From M3007 sp046160625 (GTDB taxonomy: Bacteria; Bacteroidota; Bacteroidia; Chitinophagales; Saprospiraceae): a stretch of 64,000 nucleotides of DNA. Below the pieces are notes generated by a model. It was not told where the DNA came from, did no database searches, and saw nothing but the letters and a program-made list of their open reading frames with translations. The stretch covers positions 1 through 64,000 of the forward strand of contig JBJXGZ010000135.1 of the NCBI GenBank assembly GCA_046160625.1. Reading direction: 5' to 3'. Positions 32,020-40,737 of this stretch are shown here, piece after piece (within the stretch, counting starts at the first letter, position 1; the number at the start of each line of letters is the position of its first letter). The position numbers and the translations under genes were made by a program.

Positions 32020-33462
32020 ATGTCACTCATTTTCATACTCATACCCCTCATCGCCTCGGCGATTGTGTTGCTTCTGCGGCCCGGCGGATCAAAATCCATC
32101 GCGCTGTTTGCCGCACTGGCAAATCTCGCCGCCACCACCTATTGCCTTACCTGCGATTACAGTCAGGGCATGACCTGCACGTATTCTGTGCCTTGGGTAG
32201 CCTCGGCTGGCATCTCGTTCAGCCTTGGCATGGACGGCATTACGCTAATCATGTTGGTGCTGACCAATTTGCTCGCGCCGCTCATCATCGTATCGAGTTG
32301 GGGACGCAGGTTTGAAAACGAGCCGCGTTACTACGGGCTTATATTGCTTATGCTTGGCGCGTTGAACGGCGTTTTCCTTGCACAGGACGGATTGTTATTC
32401 TACGTTTTCTACGAACTGGCGCTCATCCCGATCTACTTTATCTGCGCCATCTGGGGCGGCCAGGATCGCATTCGAATTACGTTGAAGTTCTTCATCTACA
32501 CCTTTGTCGGTTCGTTGTTCATGCTGGTTGCCCTCTTGTGGGTGTACCTGCAAACACCGGGTAATCATTCTTTTGCCTGGGCCGACCTCGTAGCCGTGCA
32601 ACTGCCCCCTGCAACTGCCAACTGGGTTCTGCTCGGCTTCTTCCTTGCCTTTGCGGTAAAAATGCCCATTTTCCCTTTCCATACCTGGCAGCCAGACACT
32701 TATGTGACCTCGCCTACGGGCGGCACCATGCTGCTTTCGGGTATCATGCTCAAAATGGGGGCTTATGGGATGATCCGTTGGATGATCCCGCTTGCACCTG
32801 AAGCGATGCACATTCTGAATCCGATTTTTATATCGCTGGCAGTGTTTGGGATTATTTACGCAAGCATTATTGCGGTGAAACAATCGGACATCAAAAGACT
32901 GGTGGCCTATTCTTCTATCGCACACGTTGGACTAATCGCAGCGGGGATTTTGGCCTGGAACAAACCGGGGGTTCAGGGCGGTATCCTTCAAATGCTCAAT
33001 CACGGCATTAATGTGGTGGGCCTGTTTTTCATCGTGGATTTGCTGGAACGCCGTCTTGGCACACGTTCCCTGGCTGACATGGGGGGGATTGCCAAGTCGG
33101 CCCCAAAGTTTGCTGCGTTGTTCATGATAATCATGCTCGGTTCCGTGGGAGTGCCTTTGACGAATGGTTTCCCGGGCGAATTCCTGTTGTTGAACGGTAT
33201 TTGGAATTACAATTTCTGGCTGGGCGTACTGGCGGGGTTGACCATTATTTTTGGAGCAGTGTATATGTTGCGGGCGTATGGTCTGGTGGTTTTTGGCGAA
33301 ACAAAACCTGAAACCGCCAACTTTGAAGACGTGAATGCGCGGGAGTTTTTGATCCTGGGCATTATTGCAGGATTGGTGCTCGTGCTGGGTTTTTTCCCAC
33401 AGTCAGTGCTGGGGTTGACAGAGGAGAGCGTGGAGCGGATTTTGAGGGCTGTTCAGTTGTAA
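32020..33462 (+). CDS. nuoM: NADH-quinone oxidoreductase subunit M
   Basis: 480 aa antiporter-like subunit with about 14 membrane helices. Diagnostic: FYVFYELALIPIYFICAIWG with the conserved Glu, HTWQPDTYVTSPTGGTMLLSG, and LVAYSSIAHVGLI. Complete length. Confidence 0.97.
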   Translation: MSLIFILIPLIASAIVLLLRPGGSKSIALFAALANLAATTYCLTCDYSQGMTCTYSVPWVASAGISFSLGMDGITLIMLVLTNLLAPLIIVSSWGRRFENEPRYYGLILLMLGALNGVFLAQDGLLFYVFYELALIPIYFICAIWGGQDRIRITLKFFIYTFVGSLFMLVALLWVYLQTPGNHSFAWADLVAVQLPPATANWVLLGFFLAFAVKMPIFPFHTWQPDTYVTSPTGGTMLLSGIMLKMGAYGMIRWMIPLAPEAMHILNPIFISLAVFGIIYASIIAVKQSDIKRLVAYSSIAHVGLIAAGILAWNKPGVQGGILQMLNHGINVVGLFFIVDLLERRLGTRSLADMGGIAKSAPKFAALFMIIMLGSVGVPLTNGFPGEFLLLNGIWNYNFWLGVLAGLTIIFGAVYMLRAYGLVVFGETKPETANFEDVNAREFLILGIIAGLVLVLGFFPQSVLGLTEESVERILRAVQL

Positions 33463-33483
33463 AATCTAATAATTTAGAACCAA

Positions 33484-33681
33484 ATGTTGTGGAAAATTGC
33501 TGCACTGAAATCTCTAAAATTCACCATAATCGTACTGATAGCCAGTGCTTTGCGTTTCGTTTTCTACCCGGAAATCAATTGGTATGTTCAGATTGCAACG
33601 GCAGTATTCGTATTCCTGATCGCAATGATTTTTTTCTACTTTCAAGGGAAACGAAACATGAACCCTAAAAACCGAGCTTAA
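33484..33681 (+). CDS. small two-helix membrane protein inside the nuo operon
   Basis: 65 aa with two predicted membrane helices (about 11-27 and 33-52) and a basic tail (FQGKRNMNPKNRA). It follows nuoM by 21 nt and precedes the S4-domain gene by 1 nt. I do not recognise a family. Its tight packing between nuoM and nuoN suggests it is expressed with complex I, but no role can be assigned. Confidence 0.55.
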   Translation: MLWKIAALKSLKFTIIVLIASALRFVFYPEINWYVQIATAVFVFLIAMIFFYFQGKRNMNPKNRA

Positions 33682-33682
33682 T

Positions 33683-33889
33683 ATGACTTTCCAACTTACT
33701 GACTATGACCACATCCCCCTCAACAACCTCTTAAAAGTCTTAAACCTGGTCGAAACCGGCGGCGAGGCCAATATGAGAATCACCAACGGCGAACTAAAAG
33801 TAAACGGCCAAATCGAAACCCAAAAACGCAAAAAACTCCGTCCCGGCGATGTGGTCGAGTTTCAAATGCAAAAGATAACCATCCTATGA
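33683..33889 (+). CDS. S4-domain RNA-binding protein (YbcJ/RluD-like S4, stand-alone)
   Basis: 68 aa, one S4 domain: LNNLLKVLNLVETGGEANMR, then ITNGELKVNGQIETQKRKKL, then RPGDVVEF. Stand-alone S4 proteins of this size bind structured RNA; several act in ribosome or rRNA transactions. Starts 1 nt after the preceding small gene and lies before nuoN in the operon. An RNA-binding protein in a respiratory operon is unusual and might interact with the intercistronic hairpins, but that is speculation. Confidence 0.8.
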   Translation: MTFQLTDYDHIPLNNLLKVLNLVETGGEANMRITNGELKVNGQIETQKRKKLRPGDVVEFQMQKITIL

Positions 33890-33948
33890 AACCCAATCAC
33901 AAATAAAACTAATCCACGAATCACCAATTAAACCAATCACCAGCACTC

Positions 33949-35361
33949 ATGACCGCACTACTCATACTCTTCCTAACGGCGATTGTCGTTTTATTTGTCG
34001 GGTTGACAAATCGCAGATGGTTGCAACCGCTCGCTTTGCTCGGCACATTGTTGGCACTTGGCGCAACTGCTGTTGACCTCTTTGGTCTCCACCTGCCGGG
34101 GCTTGGCGGACAAGCAGGCTTTGGCTGGGGCAACGAATACGCCTCCATGTTCCGGTTCATGCCCTTTGCTCATGCATTTTCAGGAGTTGCCATTCTTGCC
34201 ACAGCGCTGATCATCGGGCTTTCGGGCTGGGGATTCCGCAACCTGAATGCAACATTGGGCGATCACTATGGACTTATCCTGTTTAGCCTTTGTGGGGCGC
34301 TCGTTATGTTCTCCTTCACTAACATGACCATGCTGTTTTTGGGCATTGAAATCCTCAGCATCCCGCTATACGTGCTTGCAGGTAGCCGCCGAGATGACCC
34401 CGCTGGAAATGAGGCCGCCCTAAAATACTTTCTGATGGGGGCATTTGCCACGGGTATCTTACTGTTTGGCATGACGCTGGTGTATGGCGCGACAGCCAGT
34501 TTCGACCTCGCTTCAATCAGCCGTGCTATCGGAAATGGCGACCAAATGCCTGGAATGCTCAAAGTTGGTATTTTACTTATGATCGTGGGTTTGAGTTTTA
34601 AAGTCTCTGCCGTGCCCTTCCATTTTTGGGCACCGGATGTTTACCAGGGAAGCCCTAATCTGATAACAGCATTCATGGCTACGGTGGTAAAAACGGCTGG
34701 TTTTGCAGCTTTTTATCGTTTATTCGCCATCGCGTTCCCTGGAGCCGAGGCTTTTTGGAGTTTACCGATCGCCATGATAGCCGCACTGACCATGACTCTT
34801 GCTAATACCACGGCCCTTTTCCAAAAGGATTTCAAGCGCATGATGGCCTATTCCAGCATTTCTCATGCGGGCTATTTATTGTTGGCAGTACTGGCCATCG
34901 GTTCGACAGGTGCTGATCAGGCCCTGTTGTTTTATGCTCTAACCTATTCACTGGCAACTATTTGCGCTTTTGGTGTTTACATCGCTGTAGCAGAACCAAG
35001 TGGCGATGGCTCCTTTGCTGCATTCAATGGATTGAGCAAAAAACAGCCCCTGCTGGCAGCCGTCCTGGCACTTTCAATGCTCTCGCTGGCAGGCATCCCA
35101 CCGCTGGCGGGCTTTTTTGGTAAATATTTCTTGTTCACTGCCGCGTTTGCCAAATACCCCTGGCTCATCGTGCTGGCCGTGATCAATTCGGCAATTTCGA
35201 TTTATTATTACTTCAAAATCATCATTGCGATGTACTTCTCAAGGGAGGAAAGCGCAGGAGAAGTGGTTTTGCCAATGGGTGTTCGTTGGGCGGTAATGCT
35301 TGGTCTCTTGCTTATTGCACTGCTTACGCTTGCGCCGGGAAGTGTATATGGGTTAATCTAA
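33949..35361 (+). CDS. nuoN: NADH-quinone oxidoreductase subunit N
   Basis: 470 aa antiporter-like subunit, last of the 14 core genes. Seen: MLFLGIEILSIPLYVLAGSRR with the conserved Glu, NEAALKYFLMGAFATGILLFG, FHFWAPDVYQGSPNLITAFM, and MMAYSSISHAGYLLL. Complete. Followed by a palindromic terminator. Confidence 0.97.
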   Translation: MTALLILFLTAIVVLFVGLTNRRWLQPLALLGTLLALGATAVDLFGLHLPGLGGQAGFGWGNEYASMFRFMPFAHAFSGVAILATALIIGLSGWGFRNLNATLGDHYGLILFSLCGALVMFSFTNMTMLFLGIEILSIPLYVLAGSRRDDPAGNEAALKYFLMGAFATGILLFGMTLVYGATASFDLASISRAIGNGDQMPGMLKVGILLMIVGLSFKVSAVPFHFWAPDVYQGSPNLITAFMATVVKTAGFAAFYRLFAIAFPGAEAFWSLPIAMIAALTMTLANTTALFQKDFKRMMAYSSISHAGYLLLAVLAIGSTGADQALLFYALTYSLATICAFGVYIAVAEPSGDGSFAAFNGLSKKQPLLAAVLALSMLSLAGIPPLAGFFGKYFLFTAAFAKYPWLIVLAVINSAISIYYYFKIIIAMYFSREESAGEVVLPMGVRWAVMLGLLLIALLTLAPGSVYGLI

Positions 35362-35398
35362 ACCTTGGATGCGAAACAACTGTTCTAATTCCCCATCA

Positions 35399-35432
35399 GA
35401 CCTCGTAGGTTTTTAAAACCCTACGAGGTCTT
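35399..35432. terminator. palindrome after nuoN, probable operon terminator
   Basis: agacctcgtaggtttttaaa faces ccctacgaggtct with one mismatch, a member of the cctcggagg palindrome family. It lies about 40 nt after the nuoN stop and before the next lipoprotein gene. Confidence 0.65.
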
Positions 35433-35461
35433 CCATTTATAAATCATTCATTTTCAAACAG

Positions 35462-36658
35462 ATGAGACCGATAAATATTTTTGTGCTATTCATATTTGTA
35501 GCCACAGCAATTCTGTTCGCTTGCAAAAACGACCCCAAACAAATCACTTCCAGCCCATCTTCAGAAACCACCCTTCCCGCTCCCCCACCCTCGCCCAAGC
35601 CAGAGGTTTATCTGTATGCCGTGTCTGTGGACAAACTCAATCTCCGCGACCAGCCGAATAAAAACGGCAAAGTCGTCACACAATTTGCCGAAGGTGATTT
35701 TGTGGAAGGCAGCGGCGAGGTATCGGCCAACAAGGAAGAGGTAACGCTCCGCAACATACCCTATAATGAACCTTATTTCAAAGTAACCAGTACCACCCCT
35801 GAGCAACATAATGGCTGGGCATTCAGCGCGGCACTGGTGCCTGTATACGCTGGCCCACGCGCCACCAGCCCGGATTTGGGCAAGTTGGCACAGTTTTCCA
35901 CTTTCCTTAAAACACTGAATGTCAAAAAATTAGATAGCGGAAAAAAAGCCTGGGAATATGTTTCTCAAAACCTTGGCAATGCGCAAGGAACCCTGGCCGA
36001 CGCAACATTCATTTTGCTCGAACGATTTCTTTTTAGGATGGAAACGGAAGGAGATTTCTATGAATTGACCGAAAAAAACAAATGGCAAGACTCAGATTAC
36101 GAGGCGATTGGCAACGAAACATTCGATATGAACAAATATACCATTACAAAATCTCTTGTTGAAAACGGATTCCGTTTGGGACAGGGGGAAGGAATGATTT
36201 ACCCCATAGTAGATTGGGCAAAATTCGGTACCGCCTTCGCTACCAAGGTGACACCTCCCATGAAAAACTACCTCGAACAAATTATCGTCGAGCAAAAAAA
36301 TCAAATGTGGAGCGATGGTGGTATAATTATTCCATTGGAGCAAGTTGCCGACCGGGCGGCCTGGTGGGAAAAATTCAATAAAGCAAATCCGTATTTTGTG
36401 CGCAGCGAGGAAACCAAACATTCGCAGGACGCCTTACTTTTCATGCTGATTTGTGGCGCAGACAATACCCCTGTATTTGCCGGGGAAAAAGAACCCGTTT
36501 CAGAAGACTTTAAAAAAGTGTGGGCATACGTTCAGCAGAAATATGCCGGCACCGAACTCGGAAGATCCGTCAAAGAAATGTCGGATTTAGTGGCCGCCGA
36601 AGGTGGGAAAAGAACTAAAAAAGTGGATTCTTTAATGCAGAAGTATATGACGGAGTAA
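35462..36658 (+). CDS. SH3-domain lipoprotein after nuoN
   Basis: 398 aa. Signal MRPINIFVLFIFVATAILFA precedes the lipobox Cys in LFACKND, so it should be lipid-anchored. An SH3-like unit spans about residues 47-125 (VYLYAVSVDKLNLRDQPNKN, GKVVTQFAEGDFVE, GWAFSAALVPVY). A long helical C-terminal domain of unknown type follows (residues about 150-398). The C-K-N-D start and SH3 region recall the shorter lipoprotein after nuoE, so the operon is bracketed by two SH3 lipoproteins. Function unknown. Confidence 0.72.
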   Translation: MRPINIFVLFIFVATAILFACKNDPKQITSSPSSETTLPAPPPSPKPEVYLYAVSVDKLNLRDQPNKNGKVVTQFAEGDFVEGSGEVSANKEEVTLRNIPYNEPYFKVTSTTPEQHNGWAFSAALVPVYAGPRATSPDLGKLAQFSTFLKTLNVKKLDSGKKAWEYVSQNLGNAQGTLADATFILLERFLFRMETEGDFYELTEKNKWQDSDYEAIGNETFDMNKYTITKSLVENGFRLGQGEGMIYPIVDWAKFGTAFATKVTPPMKNYLEQIIVEQKNQMWSDGGIIIPLEQVADRAAWWEKFNKANPYFVRSEETKHSQDALLFMLICGADNTPVFAGEKEPVSEDFKKVWAYVQQKYAGTELGRSVKEMSDLVAAEGGKRTKKVDSLMQKYMTE

Positions 36659-36664
36659 GTTTGA

Positions 36665-36732
36665 GATATTTGGATATTGGGACACCTCGGAGGTTTTTAA
36701 AAACCTCCGAGGTGTCCCAATATCCAAATATC
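36665..36732. repeat. perfect 34-bp palindrome of gatatttggatattgg and cctcggagg words
   Basis: Arms 36665-36698 and 36699-36732 are complementary with no loop; a further word copy follows to 36755. It lies between the lipoprotein and AhpD-like genes and ends about 34 nt before the latter's ATG. It combines two word classes found elsewhere, tatttgg and cctcggagg. Confidence 0.8.
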
Positions 36733-36765
36733 CCAATATCCAAATTTCCAATATCTAAAATAACC

Positions 36766-37356
36766 ATGCCACTCATCCAACCGCTCCCACCCGACCACGA
36801 CTCCGAAGTAGCCGAATTGGCCAAGTTTTTCAACGAAACTTTGGGGTTTTGCCCAAATTCGGTACTAACCATGCAACGCCGACCCGCCATTGCCAAAGCC
36901 TTTATAGGGTTGAACATGGCCGTAATGCAAAACCATGGCCGTGTTACGAGCGATTTTAAGCGACTGATTGGCTACCTTTCCTCCCTTACCACTGGTTGTC
37001 AGTATTGCCAAGCCCACACCATCCGTGCTGCCGAGCGATACGAGGCCGCAGACGAGCAACTCCAACACATTTGGGATTACCGCAGCCACCCGGCTTTTTC
37101 TGATGCCGAACGCGCGGCGCTTGACTTTGCCGTTGCGGCTTCTGTAATTCCGAACAGCGTGGACGAAACAATTTCCGAAAACCTCCGTCGCCACTGGGAC
37201 GAAGGCGAAATCGTTGAAATCCTTGGTGTAATTGCCCTTTTTGGCTTTCTCAACCGATGGAATGACAGCATGGGAACATCCCTGGAAACACCTGCTAAAG
37301 AAAGTGGCCAACAGTTCCTTGCAGGGCATGGCTGGACGGGAGGAAAACACGTTTGA
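36766..37356 (+). CDS. AhpD/carboxymuconolactone decarboxylase-family protein
   Basis: 196 aa from the ATG after the palindrome; a longer in-frame reading would translate the repeat itself and is rejected. The redox pair is C78-Q-Y-C81 in TTGCQYCQAHT, followed by the helix with the conserved His, matching AhpD-type peroxidase-related proteins. The N-terminal part (LAKFFNETLGFCPNSVLTM) is typical of the longer uncharacterised peroxidase-related subfamily. Cytoplasmic, probably antioxidant. Confidence 0.88.
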   Translation: MPLIQPLPPDHDSEVAELAKFFNETLGFCPNSVLTMQRRPAIAKAFIGLNMAVMQNHGRVTSDFKRLIGYLSSLTTGCQYCQAHTIRAAERYEAADEQLQHIWDYRSHPAFSDAERAALDFAVAASVIPNSVDETISENLRRHWDEGEIVEILGVIALFGFLNRWNDSMGTSLETPAKESGQQFLAGHGWTGGKHV

Positions 37357-37361
37357 TTGTG

Positions 37362-37459
37362 GATTTGGTTAATCGGGGATTTGGTTATTTGTTTGGCTCC
37401 GAGCTTGAATGACCAAACTCGGAGCCAAACAAATAACCAAATCCCCAATTAACCAAATC
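37362..37459. repeat. long hairpin of ggttattt/ggggattt words before rlmH
   Basis: Arms of 42 bp (37362-37403 and 37418-37459) with one mismatch, made of repeated words ggatttggtt, aatcggggat and ttggttattt. The stem ends 9 nt before the rlmH ATG. Confidence 0.8.
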
Positions 37460-37468
37460 AACATAAAT

Positions 37469-37939
37469 ATGAAAATCGAACTCTGGGTCATAGGCAAGAC
37501 AAACGAGAAATACCTGGATGCGGGCATCGAAATTTTTGAAAAAAGGTTAAAAAACTACCTGCCATTCAGGCTCCTCGTTTTGCCTGATGTGAAAGTAAAA
37601 ACCATTGATGGCCAATTGATTAAAAAAGAAGAAGGGAAACTGGTTCTTTCCAAACTCGCCCCGGACGATTGGCTCGTACTGTTCGATGAACAAGGCCTGG
37701 AATTCAGTTCGATGGAACTCTCGCGTTGGTTGGAGCGGCGGCTTGGCGATTCGCGGAGAAAAATGGTGTTCCTGATTGGCGGGGCTTTCGGTTTTTCGCC
37801 CGATGTTTACGCCCGATCCAACGAATCGCTCGCTCTTTCCAAACTCACTTTCAGCCACCAAATGGTGCGACTTTTTTGTCTCGAACAACTCTACCGCGCT
37901 ATGACTATCCTGCGCAACGAACCTTATCATAATGAATAG
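37469..37939 (+). CDS. rlmH: 23S rRNA (pseudouridine1915-N3)-methyltransferase
   Basis: 156 aa from the ATG after the hairpin (an in-frame start 20 codons earlier would translate the repeat). SPOUT-fold enzyme that methylates pseudouridine 1915 in helix 69 of 23S rRNA. Motifs: MKIELWVIGKTNEKYLDAGI, LFDEQGLEFSSMELSRWLE, and the SAM-knot FLIGGAFGFSPDVY, then LTFSHQMVRLFCLEQLYRA. Ends with an 8-nt overlap with the rhomboid gene. Confidence 0.95.
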   Translation: MKIELWVIGKTNEKYLDAGIEIFEKRLKNYLPFRLLVLPDVKVKTIDGQLIKKEEGKLVLSKLAPDDWLVLFDEQGLEFSSMELSRWLERRLGDSRRKMVFLIGGAFGFSPDVYARSNESLALSKLTFSHQMVRLFCLEQLYRAMTILRNEPYHNE

Positions 37940-38576
37940 CATTATAGAAATCAACTACATCATTATCGGATTTACCTGCCTGATTTCGCTCATGGCCTTC
38001 AACAATCCGTATTGGACCTACAAATTGAAGCATTGGCCGCATGAGGAAGTAAAAAACGGCGAATACTACCGTTGGCTTACCAGCGGGTTCCTGCATGGCG
38101 ATGTGATGCACCTGGCATTCAATATGATTACGCTCTATTTCTTTGGCAGGTATGTGGAGGAATGGTTCACCGTAGTTTTTGAAGATTTTGGTCGCATCAT
38201 TTATTTGTTGTTCTACCTGATTGCTATTGTGGCTGCATCTTCCGCTACTTTTTTCAAATACAGGGAGTCGCCGGGCTTTGCCAGTATTGGTGCATCTGGT
38301 GCGGTGGCAGCCGTGTTGTTTGCCTCTATTTTGATCTATCCAACCAGCAAAATATACCTGTTTTTTATTCCTATAGGAATTCCAGGATTCATTTTTGGCG
38401 TATTGTATCTTTGGTTCAGCGCCTACGAAGCGAAAAAAGGTCGCGACAACATTGACCACACAGCGCACTATTACGGGGCGATTTTCGGGTTTTTCTTCCC
38501 CATTATTTTTGAACCTGCGCTGGTGCCGATGTTCATTGGGCAACTGCAAGAATGGTTTGCTGGTTTGGGGATGTGA
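37932..38576 (+). CDS. rhomboid-family intramembrane serine protease
   Basis: 214 aa with six or so membrane helices. The catalytic serine is S122 in IGASGAVAAV and the histidine is H179 in IDHTAHYYGAIFG; the HxxxN pair is H60...N64 in GDVMHLAFNMITLYFFG. All core residues are intact, so it should be active. Cleaves membrane proteins inside the bilayer; natural substrates unknown. Overlaps rlmH by 8 nt, implying translational coupling. Confidence 0.93.
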   Translation: MNSIIEINYIIIGFTCLISLMAFNNPYWTYKLKHWPHEEVKNGEYYRWLTSGFLHGDVMHLAFNMITLYFFGRYVEEWFTVVFEDFGRIIYLLFYLIAIVAASSATFFKYRESPGFASIGASGAVAAVLFASILIYPTSKIYLFFIPIGIPGFIFGVLYLWFSAYEAKKGRDNIDHTAHYYGAIFGFFFPIIFEPALVPMFIGQLQEWFAGLGM

Positions 38577-38669
38577 GCATTTCCGCCCTAGTACTCAAAA
38601 CCAAAGGACGGATTGTTCCCTCCCGGACATTTTCAAGACAAAACCAGCACTAGCCTCCCCATTGCGCTG

Positions 38670-38677
38670 TATCTTTG
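38670..38677 (+). promoter_or_regulatory. promoter element of trxA
   Basis: TATCTTTG matches the TAnnTTTG consensus, 69 nt before the trxA ATG. Confidence 0.55.
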
Positions 38678-38746
38678 CAACCAATTTTACCTATCGGCGT
38701 TTCTTTACTGAATTTCAAATTTGCACAACAAAATAGTTTTTTAAAA

Positions 38747-39064
38747 ATGGCACAAGAATTCACAGACGCGAGCTTCAAAACTGACGTGCTCGACAGCGAT
38801 AAACTCACCGTGATTGACCTCTGGGCAGAATGGTGCGGCCCTTGCCGCATGATGACCCCGGTGATAGAAGAACTTTCTCAAGAATACGCGGGCAAAGCAG
38901 TGGTCGGCAAACTCAACGTGGACGAAAACCCTATCGTCCCTTCCGAAAATAATGTGCGCGGCATTCCTACCTTCCTGTTTTTCAAAAATGGCGAATTGGT
39001 GGACAAAGTAGTGGGCGCACAGACTAAAAAATTCTTGCAGGACAAGATCGAGGCGCATATCTGA
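38747..39064 (+). CDS. trxA: thioredoxin
   Basis: 105 aa from the ATG; an in-frame upstream start adds 24 residues with no family similarity. The active site is W-C30-G-P-C33, with the expected cis-Pro segment GIPTFLFFKNGELVDK. Reduces disulphides in cytoplasmic proteins. The last 18 codons, the stop and the terminator are duplicated 4483 bp downstream; the downstream copy differs only at third codon positions in the coding part. Confidence 0.97.
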   Translation: MAQEFTDASFKTDVLDSDKLTVIDLWAEWCGPCRMMTPVIEELSQEYAGKAVVGKLNVDENPIVPSENNVRGIPTFLFFKNGELVDKVVGAQTKKFLQDKIEAHI

Positions 39065-39088
39065 GGCCGACGACCTTTAGCGCATTAA

Positions 39089-39132
39089 AAAACCCTCTCC
39101 TTCTGTTCGCAGATGGGGAGGGTTTTGTTTTT
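39089..39132 (+). terminator. trxA terminator (intact copy)
   Basis: A stem of aaaaccctctcc with ggggagggtttt, then a T-rich tail (gttttt). An identical copy lies 4483 bp downstream after the orphan trxA fragment. Confidence 0.8.
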
Positions 39133-39187
39133 GGGTTCAGCGTTTAATTGAGGCCCCATATAAATTGGTTTAAAACCAGTGTATTTT

Positions 39188-40633
39188 TCATTTCAGCAAC
39201 CGTGCTTTTGCGAGCAGCCAACTCCATTCTGCAGCTTGTTTTTTTTCTTCGATTCGTTTGACTAAACGCTCAGGGCGAGACGCGTCTCCAGGTGCAGAAT
39301 AGGTAAGCTGATGGAGCAGGTTTGCAAATTCTTGGTTACTTTTCCTTAACGAAGCTGAAAGCAATTTAGGAGATGTGCGGCTCAGGAACATTTTAAATGC
39401 ATCCAACTTGTACGTCAGGAGCTCAGAGCGCAATTCGTAAAACGCCTTTAATTCTAATCGCTTGCCTTGCATCAAATAATCTATGAAAGGAGAGGTACTA
39501 GGGATAAAGTCCAAGCACTCAGAGAATTTGCCGACGGCAAAGAGATAAAGCGCCTTGTTGTGGCGGTAGATGTCTTGCGTTTCGTTCTCGCCATAAATTT
39601 CATGTTTGTACCTTTCTATAAACTCGTTTGCCCAGTCAAATTGTTTGACATTCAACGCCGTAGCGGAGATGGATTTATACCTGCTTGGAACTAATTTCCC
39701 TTCGTAATGTAGAAAACCTCTCTCCAAATTGTCCTTGTTGGTTTCATGCAATAAAAGCATCACCTCCATATTGTCCTGGTCAACCATTAAAATCAATACA
39801 CAAAAGTTGCGGAGGTATGCGTAGAATTCTTGTAAGTTTTCCCAGTCAAGATTTTTCTCATGCACTTGAAGGAGATTGAACAATGACTCCACGTCCGCAA
39901 GTTCGGGCTGCCCTTTTTTGAGGGCTGTAAGCACTACATAGTTTATAAGAAGTGAAGGTGATGCCCCCAAATACCTTTCTGGCACAACCCAGTTCGCAAG
40001 GTTTTCGTGGATTATTTCCGGGACATCCAGTGTTGTCACTTTTTGTTGGAGCAAGTATCGGTTGAGCAAGGCCACTCGCCGGATATGATAAAAGGCTTCG
40101 ATTGATTCAAGTAGGTTAGGGATGTTTAAATCTCCCTTTTTTTGGTTTTTTAAAGATTCTGCATAGTGTTTTGCATACTCTAAATGAATCTGCTTAAGGT
40201 AGTGTTCAAAATTCTTATGTTTGGATTCCTCCTGATTTTTTTGAAGTCGGATTAGAAGTTGTTGGTGGCGGGCCTCCAAACCTCGTGTTCGAACTAATTC
40301 GGCCAGATCGTAAATTTGGTAAAATTCGTTTTCTTCCCGAAAATAGTGCTGTGTCAGCAAAAACGATTGAATAACTTTGTGTGCCATCACCATCACTTTC
40401 TCCAACTTCCCTTCAATGAATTCCTGCCCTGGAAAAATCGCTGAATACACCTCCTTTTTGCTCATTGATTGTCCAGAGCCCCATGGGTAATTCAAGCAAA
40501 ACTCGAGGAGCTGAACTACCTGAGCGCTCATACCCCCATGGTTGAAAAAGGGGAGCATTGCAAAGTGCAACACCTGTTCTTTTTCAGCTGGCCTCAATAT
40601 TTTGACCAACTCAACGAACTTGCTCTCGTCCAT
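39188..40633 (-). CDS. helical-repeat protein of unknown function
   Basis: 481 aa, all helical, Leu-rich, with no signal peptide or membrane segment. Several helix pairs (YLKQIHLEYAKHYAESLKNQ, LFNLLQVHEKNLDWENLQEF) suggest a TPR-like solenoid, but the repeats are too degenerate to count. I do not recognise a named family. AT-rich compared with neighbours. It is divergent from the first T9SS gene (104-bp gap), inside the segment bounded by trxA repeats. Confidence 0.65.
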   Translation of the reverse strand: MDESKFVELVKILRPAEKEQVLHFAMLPFFNHGGMSAQVVQLLEFCLNYPWGSGQSMSKKEVYSAIFPGQEFIEGKLEKVMVMAHKVIQSFLLTQHYFREENEFYQIYDLAELVRTRGLEARHQQLLIRLQKNQEESKHKNFEHYLKQIHLEYAKHYAESLKNQKKGDLNIPNLLESIEAFYHIRRVALLNRYLLQQKVTTLDVPEIIHENLANWVVPERYLGASPSLLINYVVLTALKKGQPELADVESLFNLLQVHEKNLDWENLQEFYAYLRNFCVLILMVDQDNMEVMLLLHETNKDNLERGFLHYEGKLVPSRYKSISATALNVKQFDWANEFIERYKHEIYGENETQDIYRHNKALYLFAVGKFSECLDFIPSTSPFIDYLMQGKRLELKAFYELRSELLTYKLDAFKMFLSRTSPKLLSASLRKSNQEFANLLHQLTYSAPGDASRPERLVKRIEEKKQAAEWSWLLAKARLLK

Positions 40634-40737
40634 AATTATCCAAAAGAATGATTTCCGAAAAGTGTTACAGATTTTTTGAGTCCGAAGGAAAGACCTTTCG
40701 GCGATTTCTATCTTTCCTTTCTAAAAAAAACTTGATT

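Noticed and set aside
36661..36765. Longer N-terminus for the AhpD-like protein
   Set aside because: It would translate the 34-bp palindrome and begin with TTG; the ATG right after the palindrome gives the family start.
37409..37468. Longer N-terminus for RlmH
   Set aside because: The extra residues come from the ggttattt-word hairpin; the family starts at MKIELWVIGK.
39089..39132. The duplicated trxA terminators as two independent look-alike terminators
   Set aside because: Identity covers 85 bp including coding sequence, stop and unstructured 3' sequence, too long for chance or for terminator convergence.
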